From: Bifidobacteriaceae bacterium
Lineage (GTDB): Bacteria > Actinomycetota > Actinomycetes > Actinomycetales > WQXJ01
Reading direction: 5' to 3'
Assembly (NCBI GenBank): GCA_031265345.1
Contig: JAISCU010000282.1
Coordinates: 1-13,619, forward strand
Length of the DNA stretch: 13,619 nucleotides
Shown here: in pieces, positions 4,850 to 11,346 of the stretch
How positions within the stretch are numbered: the first letter of the stretch is position 1
Layout of the letters: every line of letters starts with the position of its first letter
Program-made: the position numbers and the translations under genes
Notes under the pieces: generated by a model
What the model was told of the DNA's origin: nothing
What the model saw: only the letters and a program-made list of their open reading frames with translations
Database searches by the model: none

Positions 4850-6439
4850 TCAGACCTCGGAGAGAAGCTGCCTCAGCAACGCGATGTGCCGGAGGATGGC
4901 CTGCTCACCGCCGACCTGGTCCTCGAGCTCGGCCAGCAACTCCAGCTCGTTCAACTCGCTGGCCCGGCGCCCGGCCGCCCGGCCCACCGGCCCAGGCCGC
5001 TTGGCGACTTGCAGCAGCGAGACCAACTTCGCGGCCAACGCGACCTGACCAGCGGCCAGATTCGCGTATTCGACGGAGCGGCGGATCTGGACCGCCACGG
5101 CCACCGGATCGCGCGAATCGCCGGCCGGGGCCTCTTGGTCCTCGCGGAAAGCGGTGACGTCGATCTCCTCGGGCGCCGAGTCGGCCGGGTCCGGAGCGCC
5201 CGCGGGCGTGGCCGGCAAATAGGCGTCCGCGCGGGCCTGCTCGTCGGTGTACCGGTAGACCGGCCGGCCGAAGTACTCGTAGACCGGTTCGGCCTGGGCG
5301 GGCGGCACGCCCACAATCCCAACCTGGTAGGCGTCCGGGAAGCGGTCCAGCACGTCGCGCCAGGTCGCTTGGTCCGCGGTCTGGCCGCCATGCGCCAGGT
5401 TGACCACCACCAGGTTCACGGAAGCCGGATCGAGCCCGTCGAAGGAATCTCCCAACGACCCGATCGTCACGTCCGCGGCCGTCGATTCGGCGAGGCGGCG
5501 GACCGGGGCCAGAGTGCTCCGGGTGGACTGGCCGACCGGGCGGTCGTCCAGGTAGAGCATTCCGACATGGTCGCGCGGGTGGGTCGCCAACTCATAAGCG
5601 GCGAACTTGGCCATCAGGGCCGCGGCGACGAACGTGGTCCCCGTGCCCGCGGGCAGGCTGATGAGCACCCTGCGCTCGGGTTGGCTGATCGCGCCCAGAG
5701 CCCTGGCGATCGCCGCGCCCTGGTAGTACCGGAGCTGGACCGGCGCGGAGCCGTCGGACAGGATGTCGTGGTCGAACGGTTGCGACACCAGTTGGGCGCC
5801 AGCGCGGCGCAGATGGTGCAGGCGCAGGTAGGAGCGCCAGGCACGGATCGGAGTGGCGAAGTCGTCGACCGACCGGGTCTGCCCGGAAGCGACGAAGTGC
5901 TCCACGATCTGATGCCCGTTGGTGGCGTAGGCCAAAGGCACGTCCAGCTTGGTCGCCTGCCGGATGGCTCGGGCCAGGCCGGTGCGCGGGTCGTGTTGCG
6001 ACCCCACTGTCGCCACCACGGCCACGGGAGTCCCGGGACGCGCGGACAGCACGTAGGAGACGCGGTCGTCGCGCGACCCGTGGTGGTGCTGGCGCGCGAC
6101 CGAGGGGGGAGCCGCCGGGGGACGCAGCTGGTAGTCCCGGTGGACTTGCTCCGGCTCCCATTGCGCGCGGTCGAACAGGTCGACCACGAAAGCATGACGC
6201 GACCCGGCGCGGATGTGCGGCCGGTCCCCGGCCGTCCAGGCCGGAGAGCGGCGATGGTTGAATATCTCTTTCGGGGAGGGCGACGACCTGGGTCGGCGGG
6301 GCCGGCCCACAGCCGGGCTGTCGCCCACCGCGTCAAGAGCTATTGAGTTGCCATGTGTCGAGGCCTTAGGTGTGGACGCCGGGACAGCTGAAGGACGTTC
6401 AGCCGCCCGGCCCTTGTTGGTGTTACTCGCAGCAGTCAT
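4850..6439 (-). CDS. Type I restriction R-subunit-like protein with all visible catalytic motifs degenerate
   Basis: 529 aa, laid out like an HsdR subunit. Residues 1-75 are a disordered Pro/Arg/Ser-rich start. SRHAFVVDLFDRAQWEPEQV (80-99) matches the HsdR TR-lID-L-AGW entry. VSYVL (127-131) and PVAVVATVG (138-146) stand where nuclease DYvL and vvEAK belong, so D becomes Ser128, E becomes Ala143 and K becomes Val145. LAYATNGHQIVEHF (169-182) is the conserved NGH block. LRYYQGAAI (236-244) is the Q-motif, LPAGTGTT (262-269) replaces ATGTGKT (Lys to Thr268), MLYLDDRPVGQ (294-304) is motif Ia, VVVNLAHGG (344-352) replaces DEAH with NLAH, GIVGVP (374-379) replaces LTATP, and EYFGRPVYRYTDEQARADAYL (388-408) is the conserved YFG block. 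It then ends in about 120 residues of acidic linker and helices, with no second RecA domain. The frame is unbroken. No hsdM or hsdS is in view. Function unknown; a binding or scaffold role is inferred. Confidence 0.7.
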   Translation of the reverse strand: MTAASNTNKGRAAERPSAVPASTPKASTHGNSIALDAVGDSPAVGRPRRPRSSPSPKEIFNHRRSPAWTAGDRPHIRAGSRHAFVVDLFDRAQWEPEQVHRDYQLRPPAAPPSVARQHHHGSRDDRVSYVLSARPGTPVAVVATVGSQHDPRTGLARAIRQATKLDVPLAYATNGHQIVEHFVASGQTRSVDDFATPIRAWRSYLRLHHLRRAGAQLVSQPFDHDILSDGSAPVQLRYYQGAAIARALGAISQPERRVLISLPAGTGTTFVAAALMAKFAAYELATHPRDHVGMLYLDDRPVGQSTRSTLAPVRRLAESTAADVTIGSLGDSFDGLDPASVNLVVVNLAHGGQTADQATWRDVLDRFPDAYQVGIVGVPPAQAEPVYEYFGRPVYRYTDEQARADAYLPATPAGAPDPADSAPEEIDVTAFREDQEAPAGDSRDPVAVAVQIRRSVEYANLAAGQVALAAKLVSLLQVAKRPGPVGRAAGRRASELNELELLAELEDQVGGEQAILRHIALLRQLLSEV

Positions 6440-6445
6440 GAGCCC

Positions 6446-6451
6446 AATCTA
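6446..6451 (-). promoter_or_regulatory. Probable -10 box of a leaderless promoter for the HsdR-like gene
   Basis: TAGATT on the minus strand is followed by 6 nt (GGGCTC) and then the ATG at 6439, with no ribosome site. This gives the HsdR-like gene its own promoter in the 92-bp gap after ino1. GTGACC and GGTCAC (6468-6473, 6490-6495) form a small inverted repeat just upstream. Confidence 0.45.
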
Positions 6452-6531
6452 CGGCCATGGCCGCGCTGTGACCTAGGACACAAGAGTTGGGTCACTATGT
6501 GGACGCACAACCAGCGCCGCGAAATCTACTT

Positions 6532-7611
6532 TTATCGGACGAGTTCGCCCGCGATGAACGCCTCGACCATCCGACGGCCCTCTCGATCCTCATGCTGGAC
6601 CGGCGGCGACTTGAAGAAATAGGTCGATGGACTGGTGATGGGCCCCCCGATCCCGCGGTCCTTGGCGATTTTGACCGCCCGCAGGGCGTCGATGATGATC
6701 CCGGCCGAGTTCGGCGAGTCCCAGACTTCGAGCTTGTACTCCAAGTTCAGCGGCACCTCGCCGAAAGCCCGTCCTTCTAGCCTGACGAACGCCCATTTGC
6801 GGTCATCCAGCCAGGCCACATAGTCGGACGGGCCAATGTGAATGTCGCGGGCCGGGAGCTCATGGTCCATGTTCGAGGTGACCGACTGGGTCTTGGAGAT
6901 CTTCTTCGACTCCAACCGCTCCCGCTCCAACATGTTCTTGAAGTCCATGTTGCCGCCGACGTTCAACTGGTAGGTCCGGTCCATCACCACGCCGCGGTCC
7001 TCGAACAGCCGAGCCAGCACGCGGTGCGTGATGGTCGCGCCGACCTGGGATTTGATGTCGTCACCCACGATCGGCACCCCGGCGGCTTCGAACTTGGCCG
7101 CCCAGGCCGGGTCGGAGGCGATGAACACCGGCAAGGCGTTGACAAAGGCGACGCCCGCGTCTATTGCGCACTGGGCGTAGAACTTGTCGGCCTGCTCGCT
7201 GCCCACCGGCAGGTAGCTGATCAACACGTCGACCTGTTTGTCCCTCAGTTCTTGGACCACATCCACCGGTGCCGCGTCCGATTCGGCGATGGTCTCACGG
7301 TAATACTTGCCCAAGCCGTCGAACGTGGCGCCGCGTTTGACCTCGACGCCCTTGAACGGCACGTCCGCGATCTTGATCGTGTTGTTCTGGCTAGCCCCGA
7401 TCGCCTCCGACAGATCCAGCCCGACCTTGGCGGAATCGACGTCGAAAGCCGTGACGAACTCGATGTCGCGGACGTGATACGGACCGAACTGGACGTGCAT
7501 AAGGCCGGGCACCGTCGAATCTGGATCGGCGTCCTTGTAGAACTCGACGCCCTGGACCAGCGACGCTGCGCAGTTCCCAACGCCGGCTATGGCGACCCGA
7601 ATGGGGCTCAT
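6532..7611 (-). CDS. ino1: Inositol-3-phosphate synthase (myo-inositol-1-phosphate synthase)
   Basis: Cytoplasmic NAD-dependent enzyme that cyclises D-glucose 6-phosphate to 1D-myo-inositol 3-phosphate, the entry to phosphatidylinositol and, in many actinobacteria, mycothiol. 359 aa, the usual length of the short actinobacterial form. Visible: nucleotide-binding loop [13 protein letters not shown] (6-18), [19 protein letters not shown] (131-149), [12 protein letters not shown] (157-168), [15 protein letters not shown] (183-197), [13 protein letters not shown] (215-227) and [13 protein letters not shown] (235-247); all conserved in the family, and the sequence shows no gaps or odd substitutions. 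AAGGAG lies 5 nt before the ATG. It follows padR by a 12-nt gap and is presumably co-transcribed and repressed by it, an arrangement known from mycobacteria (Rv0046c/Rv0047c). Confidence 0.97.
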   Translation of the reverse strand: MSPIRVAIAGVGNCAASLVQGVEFYKDADPDSTVPGLMHVQFGPYHVRDIEFVTAFDVDSAKVGLDLSEAIGASQNNTIKIADVPFKGVEVKRGATFDGLGKYYRETIAESDAAPVDVVQELRDKQVDVLISYLPVGSEQADKFYAQCAIDAGVAFVNALPVFIASDPAWAAKFEAAGVPIVGDDIKSQVGATITHRVLARLFEDRGVVMDRTYQLNVGGNMDFKNMLERERLESKKISKTQSVTSNMDHELPARDIHIGPSDYVAWLDDRKWAFVRLEGRAFGEVPLNLEYKLEVWDSPNSAGIIIDALRAVKIAKDRGIGGPITSPSTYFFKSPPVQHEDREGRRMVEAFIAGELVR

Positions 7612-7623
7612 GGATGCTCCTTC

Positions 7624-8259
7624 TTACCTGGTAGTTGTGTTAGCACTTGCGGTGGACTCGCTGGCCGACCCGGCGGCATCGGGCAAGATGGCCGGGCCGA
7701 CCGGAGCCCGACGCGAGCCGCGCTCCGAGTCGATCAATTCCTCCAACCAATGCACTTCCCGCTCGACCTGCTCCAAGGTGTGGCGCTGGAGCTCGCGCGT
7801 GTAGGCGTCGGCGGGGCGGCCCCTCTTGATGGCGCCGTGGATGCCGTCGAGGCGTTCGGCCATGCGGGCGCGGCGCCCCTCCAAGATGCGCAGCCGGGTC
7901 TCGACGTCGGTCTGCGCGAACAAGGCGAACCGGACGTCGAAGTTCTCGTCCTCCCAACTGGCCGGCCCGGCCTCCCCGAGCAACGACTCCAGGTGCGCTG
8001 AGCCCGCCTCCGTGAGCTGGTAGACGATCCGTCCACGCCGCGGTGGCCCCATCGTCACGGCCTCCGCCTCTTCCGCCGAGGAGGTGATCAGCCCTCGCGC
8101 GGCCAGCCCCTTGAGACAGGGATAGAGGCTGCCGTAGGAGAACGGCCGCAGCAGCCCGAGCATCTCGTTGAGGCGCTTGCGCAGTTGGTAGCCATGCATG
8201 GGGGCGGAGTGGAGCAGCCCGAGAATGGCTAGCTCCAAGACCCGCGAACGGTTGCGCAC
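7624..8259 (-). CDS. PadR family transcriptional regulator
   Basis: 211 aa from GTG 8259. N-terminal winged helix (about 6-95) with VLELAILGLLHSAPMHGYQL (7-26), the recognition-helix block GSLYPCLKGLAARGLI (43-58) and a basic wing PPRRGRIVYQLTEAG. The helical C-terminal dimerisation part (about 104-185) is rich in Glu, Arg and Leu, followed by a low-complexity Ala/Ser/Thr tail. The GTG was chosen because GAGGA lies 7 nt before it and the PadR fold begins right after; an ATG at 8322 would add 21 non-conserved residues and would sit at the transcription start of the promoter described at 8327-8355. It lies 12 nt before ino1, so it probably controls inositol synthesis and itself. The effector is unknown. 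Confidence 0.92.
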   Translation of the reverse strand: MRNRSRVLELAILGLLHSAPMHGYQLRKRLNEMLGLLRPFSYGSLYPCLKGLAARGLITSSAEEAEAVTMGPPRRGRIVYQLTEAGSAHLESLLGEAGPASWEDENFDVRFALFAQTDVETRLRILEGRRARMAERLDGIHGAIKRGRPADAYTRELQRHTLEQVEREVHWLEELIDSERGSRRAPVGPAILPDAAGSASESTASANTTTR

Positions 8260-8266
8260 GCCGCAG

Positions 8267-8271
8267 TCCTC
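8267..8271 (-). promoter_or_regulatory. Ribosome binding site GAGGA that fixes the padR start at GTG 8259
   Basis: GAGGA on the minus strand with a 7-nt spacer to GTG 8259. The longer frame starting at 8322 has no such site. Confidence 0.7.
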
Positions 8272-8303
8272 GATTCTGGTGAAAGGGGCGAATCTGTTTG
8301 TCG

Positions 8304-8322
8304 ATGCATCGGATCGATACAT
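8304..8322. promoter_or_regulatory. Candidate PadR operator palindrome
   Basis: ATGCATCG-GAT-CGATACAT has 8-bp arms with a single mismatch. On the minus strand the block ATGTATAG, ATGTATCG and ATGCATCG appears three times within about 30 bp starting at the -10. The palindrome covers the expected transcription start, so binding would block initiation: typical of an autoregulated PadR gene. The link to this PadR is inferred. Confidence 0.5.
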
Positions 8323-8326
8323 CTAT

Positions 8327-8355
8327 ACATTAGGTCGAATCAATGCTTTCGTCAA
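8327..8355 (-). promoter_or_regulatory. Promoter of the padR-ino1 operon
   Basis: Minus-strand TTGACG (8350-8355), 17-bp spacer, TAATGT (8327-8332). This is the best housekeeping-sigma promoter in the window and lies in a markedly AT-rich patch. The predicted start (about 8320) gives a 5' leader of some 60 nt before GTG 8259. Confidence 0.7.
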
Positions 8356-8461
8356 ACCTATCGTTTCGATTGTTTCCGCGCCCGGTCTGACGGCTCCCGT
8401 ATCACGATCCGGCTCGGACGGTGGGCTCTTGCGGCCCGTGGCAGTCACGCACTCGTGCCAA

Positions 8462-8497
8462 CCCCGGAAAGGGGACTGTCCCCGTTCCGTGATCGGG
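8462..8497. repeat. REP-like hairpin related to the long repeats
   Basis: The centre GGGGAC-T-GTCCCC (8471-8483) is a perfect palindrome, extended to CGGAA/TTCCG (8465-8469, 8485-8489) after one mismatch, with CCCC/GGGG outside. Read on the minus strand it gives ACGGGGACAGTCCCC then TTTCC. The long repeats carry ACGGGGACGGACCC at one end and, read inward from the other, CGGGGACGGTACC then TTTCC. The shared core suggests one repeat family. Confidence 0.6.
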
Positions 8498-8598
8498 GCT
8501 GATGGCAGGCGTTTCTTTGTACGTCTGTCCTTGCCATTGGCGCTGTGACAACTTCGGCGGACGATGCCGCCGGGCCGGGCTCGCGCCGTTCGTCAAGT

Positions 8599-8633
8599 CC
8601 GCCCAACAAGTCTCCGGGAGACTTTTTGGGCGG
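8599..8633 (-). terminator. Long perfect-stem hairpin after the DUF2599-like gene
   Basis: CCGCCCAACAAGTCTCC (8599-8615) pairs with GGAGACTTTTTGGGCGG (8617-8633): 17-bp arms with one mismatch around a 1-nt centre. It lies 26 nt past the stop codon at 8659. No U-tract follows on the minus strand, so it would be a stem-only terminator. Confidence 0.65.
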
Positions 8634-8658
8634 CCCCGGTCGGTCGCCGTGAGTCGGG

Positions 8659-9240
8659 TCAAGGGTTGCAGCGGGCCGCGACCGTTTCGGTGTAGCCGAC
8701 GTCCGGTCTGTCCAGTTCCAGGTCCCAGGTCGGCTTGTCGGGCTCGTCGATGGTGGCGAACTGCTGGTGGCAGATGTACTGGTAACGCATTCGGCTGGCG
8801 GCCTCGTCGAGCCTGGGGTCTGGATAGCGGGACACCAGTTGGTCCCACCCGTCCACACCGGCCTGGAACGAACCGACCGCTGCCCTGGCGGCCTCGGACG
8901 GAGTGACCACCAATGTGGGGCCCTCCGCAGCGTCCTCCCAATGGGCTTCGATGATGTAGTCGGGCGGCGCGCTGGGAGTCGGTTGAGCGGCAGAAGCGGG
9001 CGGTATGTCTGCGGGACTCGGCTCGGCGACCGTGTTGGCGCCAGCCGTGTTGGTCCGAACCGGGGCGGCGGCGGGCGTGTTGGCTGGGCTCATGGCGGAT
9101 GCCGCGGGACTGGGTGTCGACTGCGCCCCTCTGGCGGGCCGATTGTCCCCGCATGCCGCTGGCGCAGCCAGCAGGGCCACGCCCATGATCGCCGCCACGC
9201 CGCGAACGACGCGTCTGTTCATCTCGATCCATGTGGCCAT
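8659..9240 (-). CDS. Putative secreted lipoprotein, DUF2599-like C-terminus
   Basis: 193 aa. The N-terminus has basic residues then a hydrophobic run (about 11-29) ending LLAAPAAC (Cys30), a plausible but imperfect lipobox (Pro at -3). A Pro/Ala/Thr-rich flexible linker follows (31-93), then a small globular domain (about 94-193) with two cysteines (Cys157 and Cys191) that could form a disulfide. The ending RPDVGYTETVAARCNP, with CHQQFA and TWDLE before it, resembles DUF2599 proteins of actinobacteria, whose function is not known. ATG 9240 was chosen because TAAGCT lies 6 nt upstream as in a leaderless gene; ATG 9222 is possible and leaves the signal sequence intact. It is a single-gene unit closed by the hairpin at 8599-8633. 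Confidence 0.7.
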   Translation of the reverse strand: MATWIEMNRRVVRGVAAIMGVALLAAPAACGDNRPARGAQSTPSPAASAMSPANTPAAAPVRTNTAGANTVAEPSPADIPPASAAQPTPSAPPDYIIEAHWEDAAEGPTLVVTPSEAARAAVGSFQAGVDGWDQLVSRYPDPRLDEAASRMRYQYICHQQFATIDEPDKPTWDLELDRPDVGYTETVAARCNP

Positions 9241-9246
9241 CCAGCG

Positions 9247-9252
9247 AGCTTA
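9247..9252 (-). promoter_or_regulatory. Probable -10 box of a leaderless promoter for the lipoprotein gene
   Basis: TAAGCT, then 6 nt (CGCTGG), then ATG 9240 on the minus strand. No ribosome site is seen for this ATG. No clear -35. Confidence 0.4.
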
Positions 9253-9283
9253 CGGCCACCCTGGCCGACGCGGGGCCAGCCCC

Positions 9284-9423
9284 GGGCGCGAAATGCGGGT
9301 TGAACGCGTTCGTGGTCGCACGCGTCGTGCCACGAACGTCAAATAGGCGCATTTCAGGCCCGGCGCGGGCCCCAACCCGCCGTCCACGGGCGCGAAATGC
9401 GGCCTGAACGCGTTCGTGGTCGC
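9284..9423. repeat. Three-copy repeat (direct, inverted, direct) able to form alternative hairpins
   Basis: Copies at 9284-9319 and 9388-9423 match at 34 of 36 positions in the same orientation. Between them, about 9329-9356, is a shorter inverted copy holding CCACGAACG and CGCATTTC, the exact complements of CGTTCGTGG and GAAATGCG in each direct copy. The inverted copy can pair with the left or the right copy but not both. The block lies in the 321-bp gap between the divergent lipoprotein and DUF5926-like genes; no gene is seen in this gap. Confidence 0.8.
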
Positions 9424-9548
9424 GGCCGACCGACCCGGCGGCATCGTGCGCGTGAAGTTGGCCTTGGCGACGCAACCAGGGAGTCTCCTGGATGCTTTTC
9501 GAACGGGCCGGTCCAGCGCCAGGATTTCGGGCATCGGCGCGCCCTTAG

Positions 9549-9554
9549 TACGCT
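9549..9554 (+). promoter_or_regulatory. Probable -10 box of a leaderless promoter for the DUF5926-like gene
   Basis: TACGCT, 7 nt (CGTAGCC), then ATG 9562. There is no ribosome site before this ATG, and the geometry equals that of three minus-strand genes in the window. Confidence 0.4.
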
Positions 9555-9561
9555 CGTAGCC

Positions 9562-10410
9562 ATGCCTAAGTCCGATATGCCGTTTGTGGCCCGCCCGTTG
9601 GCCGGCCTGCCGCTGGAGCCCGAACTGGTCGCCATGCGCGAAATCCTGCCCGCCGCCGTCGCCACTGCGACCCTGGCGGACTCTGGTGGCGGCGCCGCAA
9701 GCCAGCCGGACGGCACAGCGACCGTTCAGTTCGTCACTTTCCTACCGCAGATGGTGCGCGGCTTCAAACGGGCCGATGGAGTGCCGGTGGTGGCGCTGCA
9801 GCCGCCGAACCCGTCCGACGACGTCTCCCAGGACCTCGGCAACGCCCTCGTCGCGGCGCTGGCGGCCGAGCCCAAATCGGTGGCCGAGCCCGCGCCGCTC
9901 GGCATGCCCGGCCCGCGGCTGCAGGACCTGATCGACGCGAACGGCCCCGTCAGCTTCGAGTTGAAGGAATCGTTCGAGTACTGGACGGAGCTCGACCCGG
10001 ACAACAAAGAATTGGCCGATGCCGCCGTCAAGTCAGCCGACGAACTCATGCCCACCGAACTGGTCGGCTCGATCCCCGGGGCCTACTGGGCGCGCATCAA
10101 CGGACGCGAGTATCTGCGTTGGTCGCTCGGAATCGAGGAGGGCGCGCTGCTCGACGCCCTGGCGCGACTGCAAGCCAAACGCCAGGCGGGCGTCATGGAG
10201 GGCTCCAAGTACGCGGGCGCGTTCCGGGCGCTCGGCCTGGTGATCCCGGTCTGGGATCTGCCCGCCGGCACCACGGCCGCAGACTTGACCGAACCGCTGG
10301 CCGAGTTCAAGGGACGCCTGGACGAGGCGCTGGCCGCCGCTGCTCCGCTCGACGCCAACGAGCGCCGTTCCCGCGCCGGGTTGGTGGCGCGCTTCCTCAC
10401 CTTGCGCTGA
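9562..10410 (+). CDS. DUF5926 family protein
   Basis: 282 aa, soluble, no signal peptide or membrane segment. The N-terminus MPFVARPLAGLPLEPELVAMREILPAA is the recognisable opening of DUF5926 proteins, which are widespread in actinobacteria and of unknown function. Further family-like blocks are VQFVTFLPQMVRGFKRADG (about 55-73), DVSQDLGNALVAAL (about 87-100), GAYWARINGREYLRWSLGIE (about 173-192) and a C-terminal helical stretch ending in RAGLVARFLTLR. As I recall, many homologues begin with a Lys-rich segment and a small Cys/His SEC-C motif; this one has neither. The frame is open upstream to 9397, but that part is repeat sequence and ATG 9562 has the promoter box. It is followed after 108 bp by the glycosyltransferase gene. 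Confidence 0.75.
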   Translation: MPKSDMPFVARPLAGLPLEPELVAMREILPAAVATATLADSGGGAASQPDGTATVQFVTFLPQMVRGFKRADGVPVVALQPPNPSDDVSQDLGNALVAALAAEPKSVAEPAPLGMPGPRLQDLIDANGPVSFELKESFEYWTELDPDNKELADAAVKSADELMPTELVGSIPGAYWARINGREYLRWSLGIEEGALLDALARLQAKRQAGVMEGSKYAGAFRALGLVIPVWDLPAGTTAADLTEPLAEFKGRLDEALAAAAPLDANERRSRAGLVARFLTLR

Positions 10411-10468
10411 CGGCGCGCGACTGGACGGGCGCGGTTTTGGTCTTTCGTGCGGCCGCTACCAGACCTTT

Positions 10469-10487
10469 ACACTAAGCGGGCTAGTGT
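10469..10487. promoter_or_regulatory. Inverted repeat upstream of the glycosyltransferase gene
   Basis: ACACTA-N7-TAGTGT, perfect 6-bp arms, in the AT-richer part of the 108-bp gap, 32 nt before GTG 10519. TTTACA (10466-10471) overlaps the left arm and TAATGC (10492-10497) follows, a loosely spaced -35/-10 pair. It could be an operator or the terminator of the previous gene. Confidence 0.35.
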
Positions 10488-10518
10488 TTGGTAATGCGTT
10501 GCCCCCAGGAGTTCTAAA

Positions 10519-11346
10519 GTGGTTCGGGTGAGCGGACAATCGTCCTCCATCCAACCCGATGCCGCAGCGCAGCGGGTGGCCGTTGTCATCCCTGCCAAGA
10601 ACGAGTCAGGCCGCATCGGCGTGACCGTGACCAGCGCCAAGACGATCCCCCGCGTGGACCTGGTGCTGGTCGTGGACGACGGCTCGCAGGACCAGACCCG
10701 CCGCAAGGCGCGCGAGGCGGGCGCGGTGGTGGTCCGGCACTCGCACAATCGCGGCAAGGCGGCGGCGATGGAGACCGGCGCGGCCATAGTCGCCATGCGA
10801 GACGTCGAGGGCGACCCGGCCCGCCTGTTGCTGTTCCTCGACGCTGACCTGGGCGACACCGCCGCAGGCGCTGCTCCGCTGATCCGCCCGGTGGCGGATG
10901 GCGAAGCCGATTTCACCGTGGCGGTCCTGCCGCCGCAACTGGGCGCGGCGGGCTTCGGCGCGGTGGTGCGATTGGCCCGAAAGGGCATCGCCAGAGCGAC
11001 CGGGTTCGTCCCGCGCGCGCCCTTGAGCGGGCAGCGCTGCATGACCCGCGAAGCCTACGAGGAAGCCACGCCGCTCGCCCGCGGCTGGGGGGTCGAGACC
11101 GCCATGACCATCGACTTGCTCCGCCAGGGTTTTTCGATCCAGGAGGTCGAATGCGAGTTGCGGCACCGTCCCTCGGGACGCACGGTGCGAGGCTTCAGCC
11201 ACCGGCTGGCCCAGTATCGGGACGTGACGTTAGCCCTCGCCGCTCGCGGCGTCAAGATCACTTTCGTGTCGATTGGCCACCGCTTCAAGCGCGCCGCCAA
11301 CCGGGGCCGGCCACCGGTCAGGCCGCCGGGGCACGAGACCGTCTGA
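10519..11346 (+). CDS. Family 2 glycosyltransferase
   Basis: 275 aa, GT-A fold, expected to transfer a sugar from a nucleotide-sugar donor. Visible: VAVVIPAKNES (20-30), LVVDDGSQD (50-58, with Asp53 and Asp54 of the nucleotide site), HNRGKAAAMETG (76-87), the metal-binding LFLDADLGD (105-113, DAD as the DxD motif), LSGQRCMTREAYE (169-181) and GWGVETAMTIDLLRQGFSIQEV (189-210), the acceptor-side GVE block. No membrane helix, so it probably acts in the cytoplasm, perhaps at the membrane face. The layout resembles actinobacterial GpgS-like and dolichol-phosphate-mannose-synthase-like enzymes, but the substrate cannot be called. GTG 10519 has AGGAG (10507-10511) with a 7-nt spacer. Its 3' end overlaps the convergent gene by 29 bp. 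Confidence 0.88.
   Translation: MVRVSGQSSSIQPDAAAQRVAVVIPAKNESGRIGVTVTSAKTIPRVDLVLVVDDGSQDQTRRKAREAGAVVVRHSHNRGKAAAMETGAAIVAMRDVEGDPARLLLFLDADLGDTAAGAAPLIRPVADGEADFTVAVLPPQLGAAGFGAVVRLARKGIARATGFVPRAPLSGQRCMTREAYEEATPLARGWGVETAMTIDLLRQGFSIQEVECELRHRPSGRTVRGFSHRLAQYRDVTLALAARGVKITFVSIGHRFKRAANRGRPPVRPPGHETV

Noticed and set aside
4712..6346. 544-codon plus-strand open frame
   Set aside because: Antisense shadow of the HsdR-like gene in GC-rich DNA; composition is Arg/Gly/His/Gln-heavy and no domain is recognisable, whereas the minus strand matches HsdR blocks throughout.
4850..6439. Active type I restriction enzyme R subunit
   Set aside because: Walker A lysine, DEAH box and nuclease D-ExK residues are all replaced and the second RecA domain is missing.
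6838..8001. 387-codon plus-strand open frame
   Set aside because: Lies opposite ino1 and padR, both of which are certain. Shadow frame.
8260..8322. ATG at 8322 as the padR start
   Set aside because: It would sit at the transcription start of the promoter and inside the palindrome, and adds 21 residues not seen in PadR proteins; GTG 8259 has GAGGA at 7 nt.
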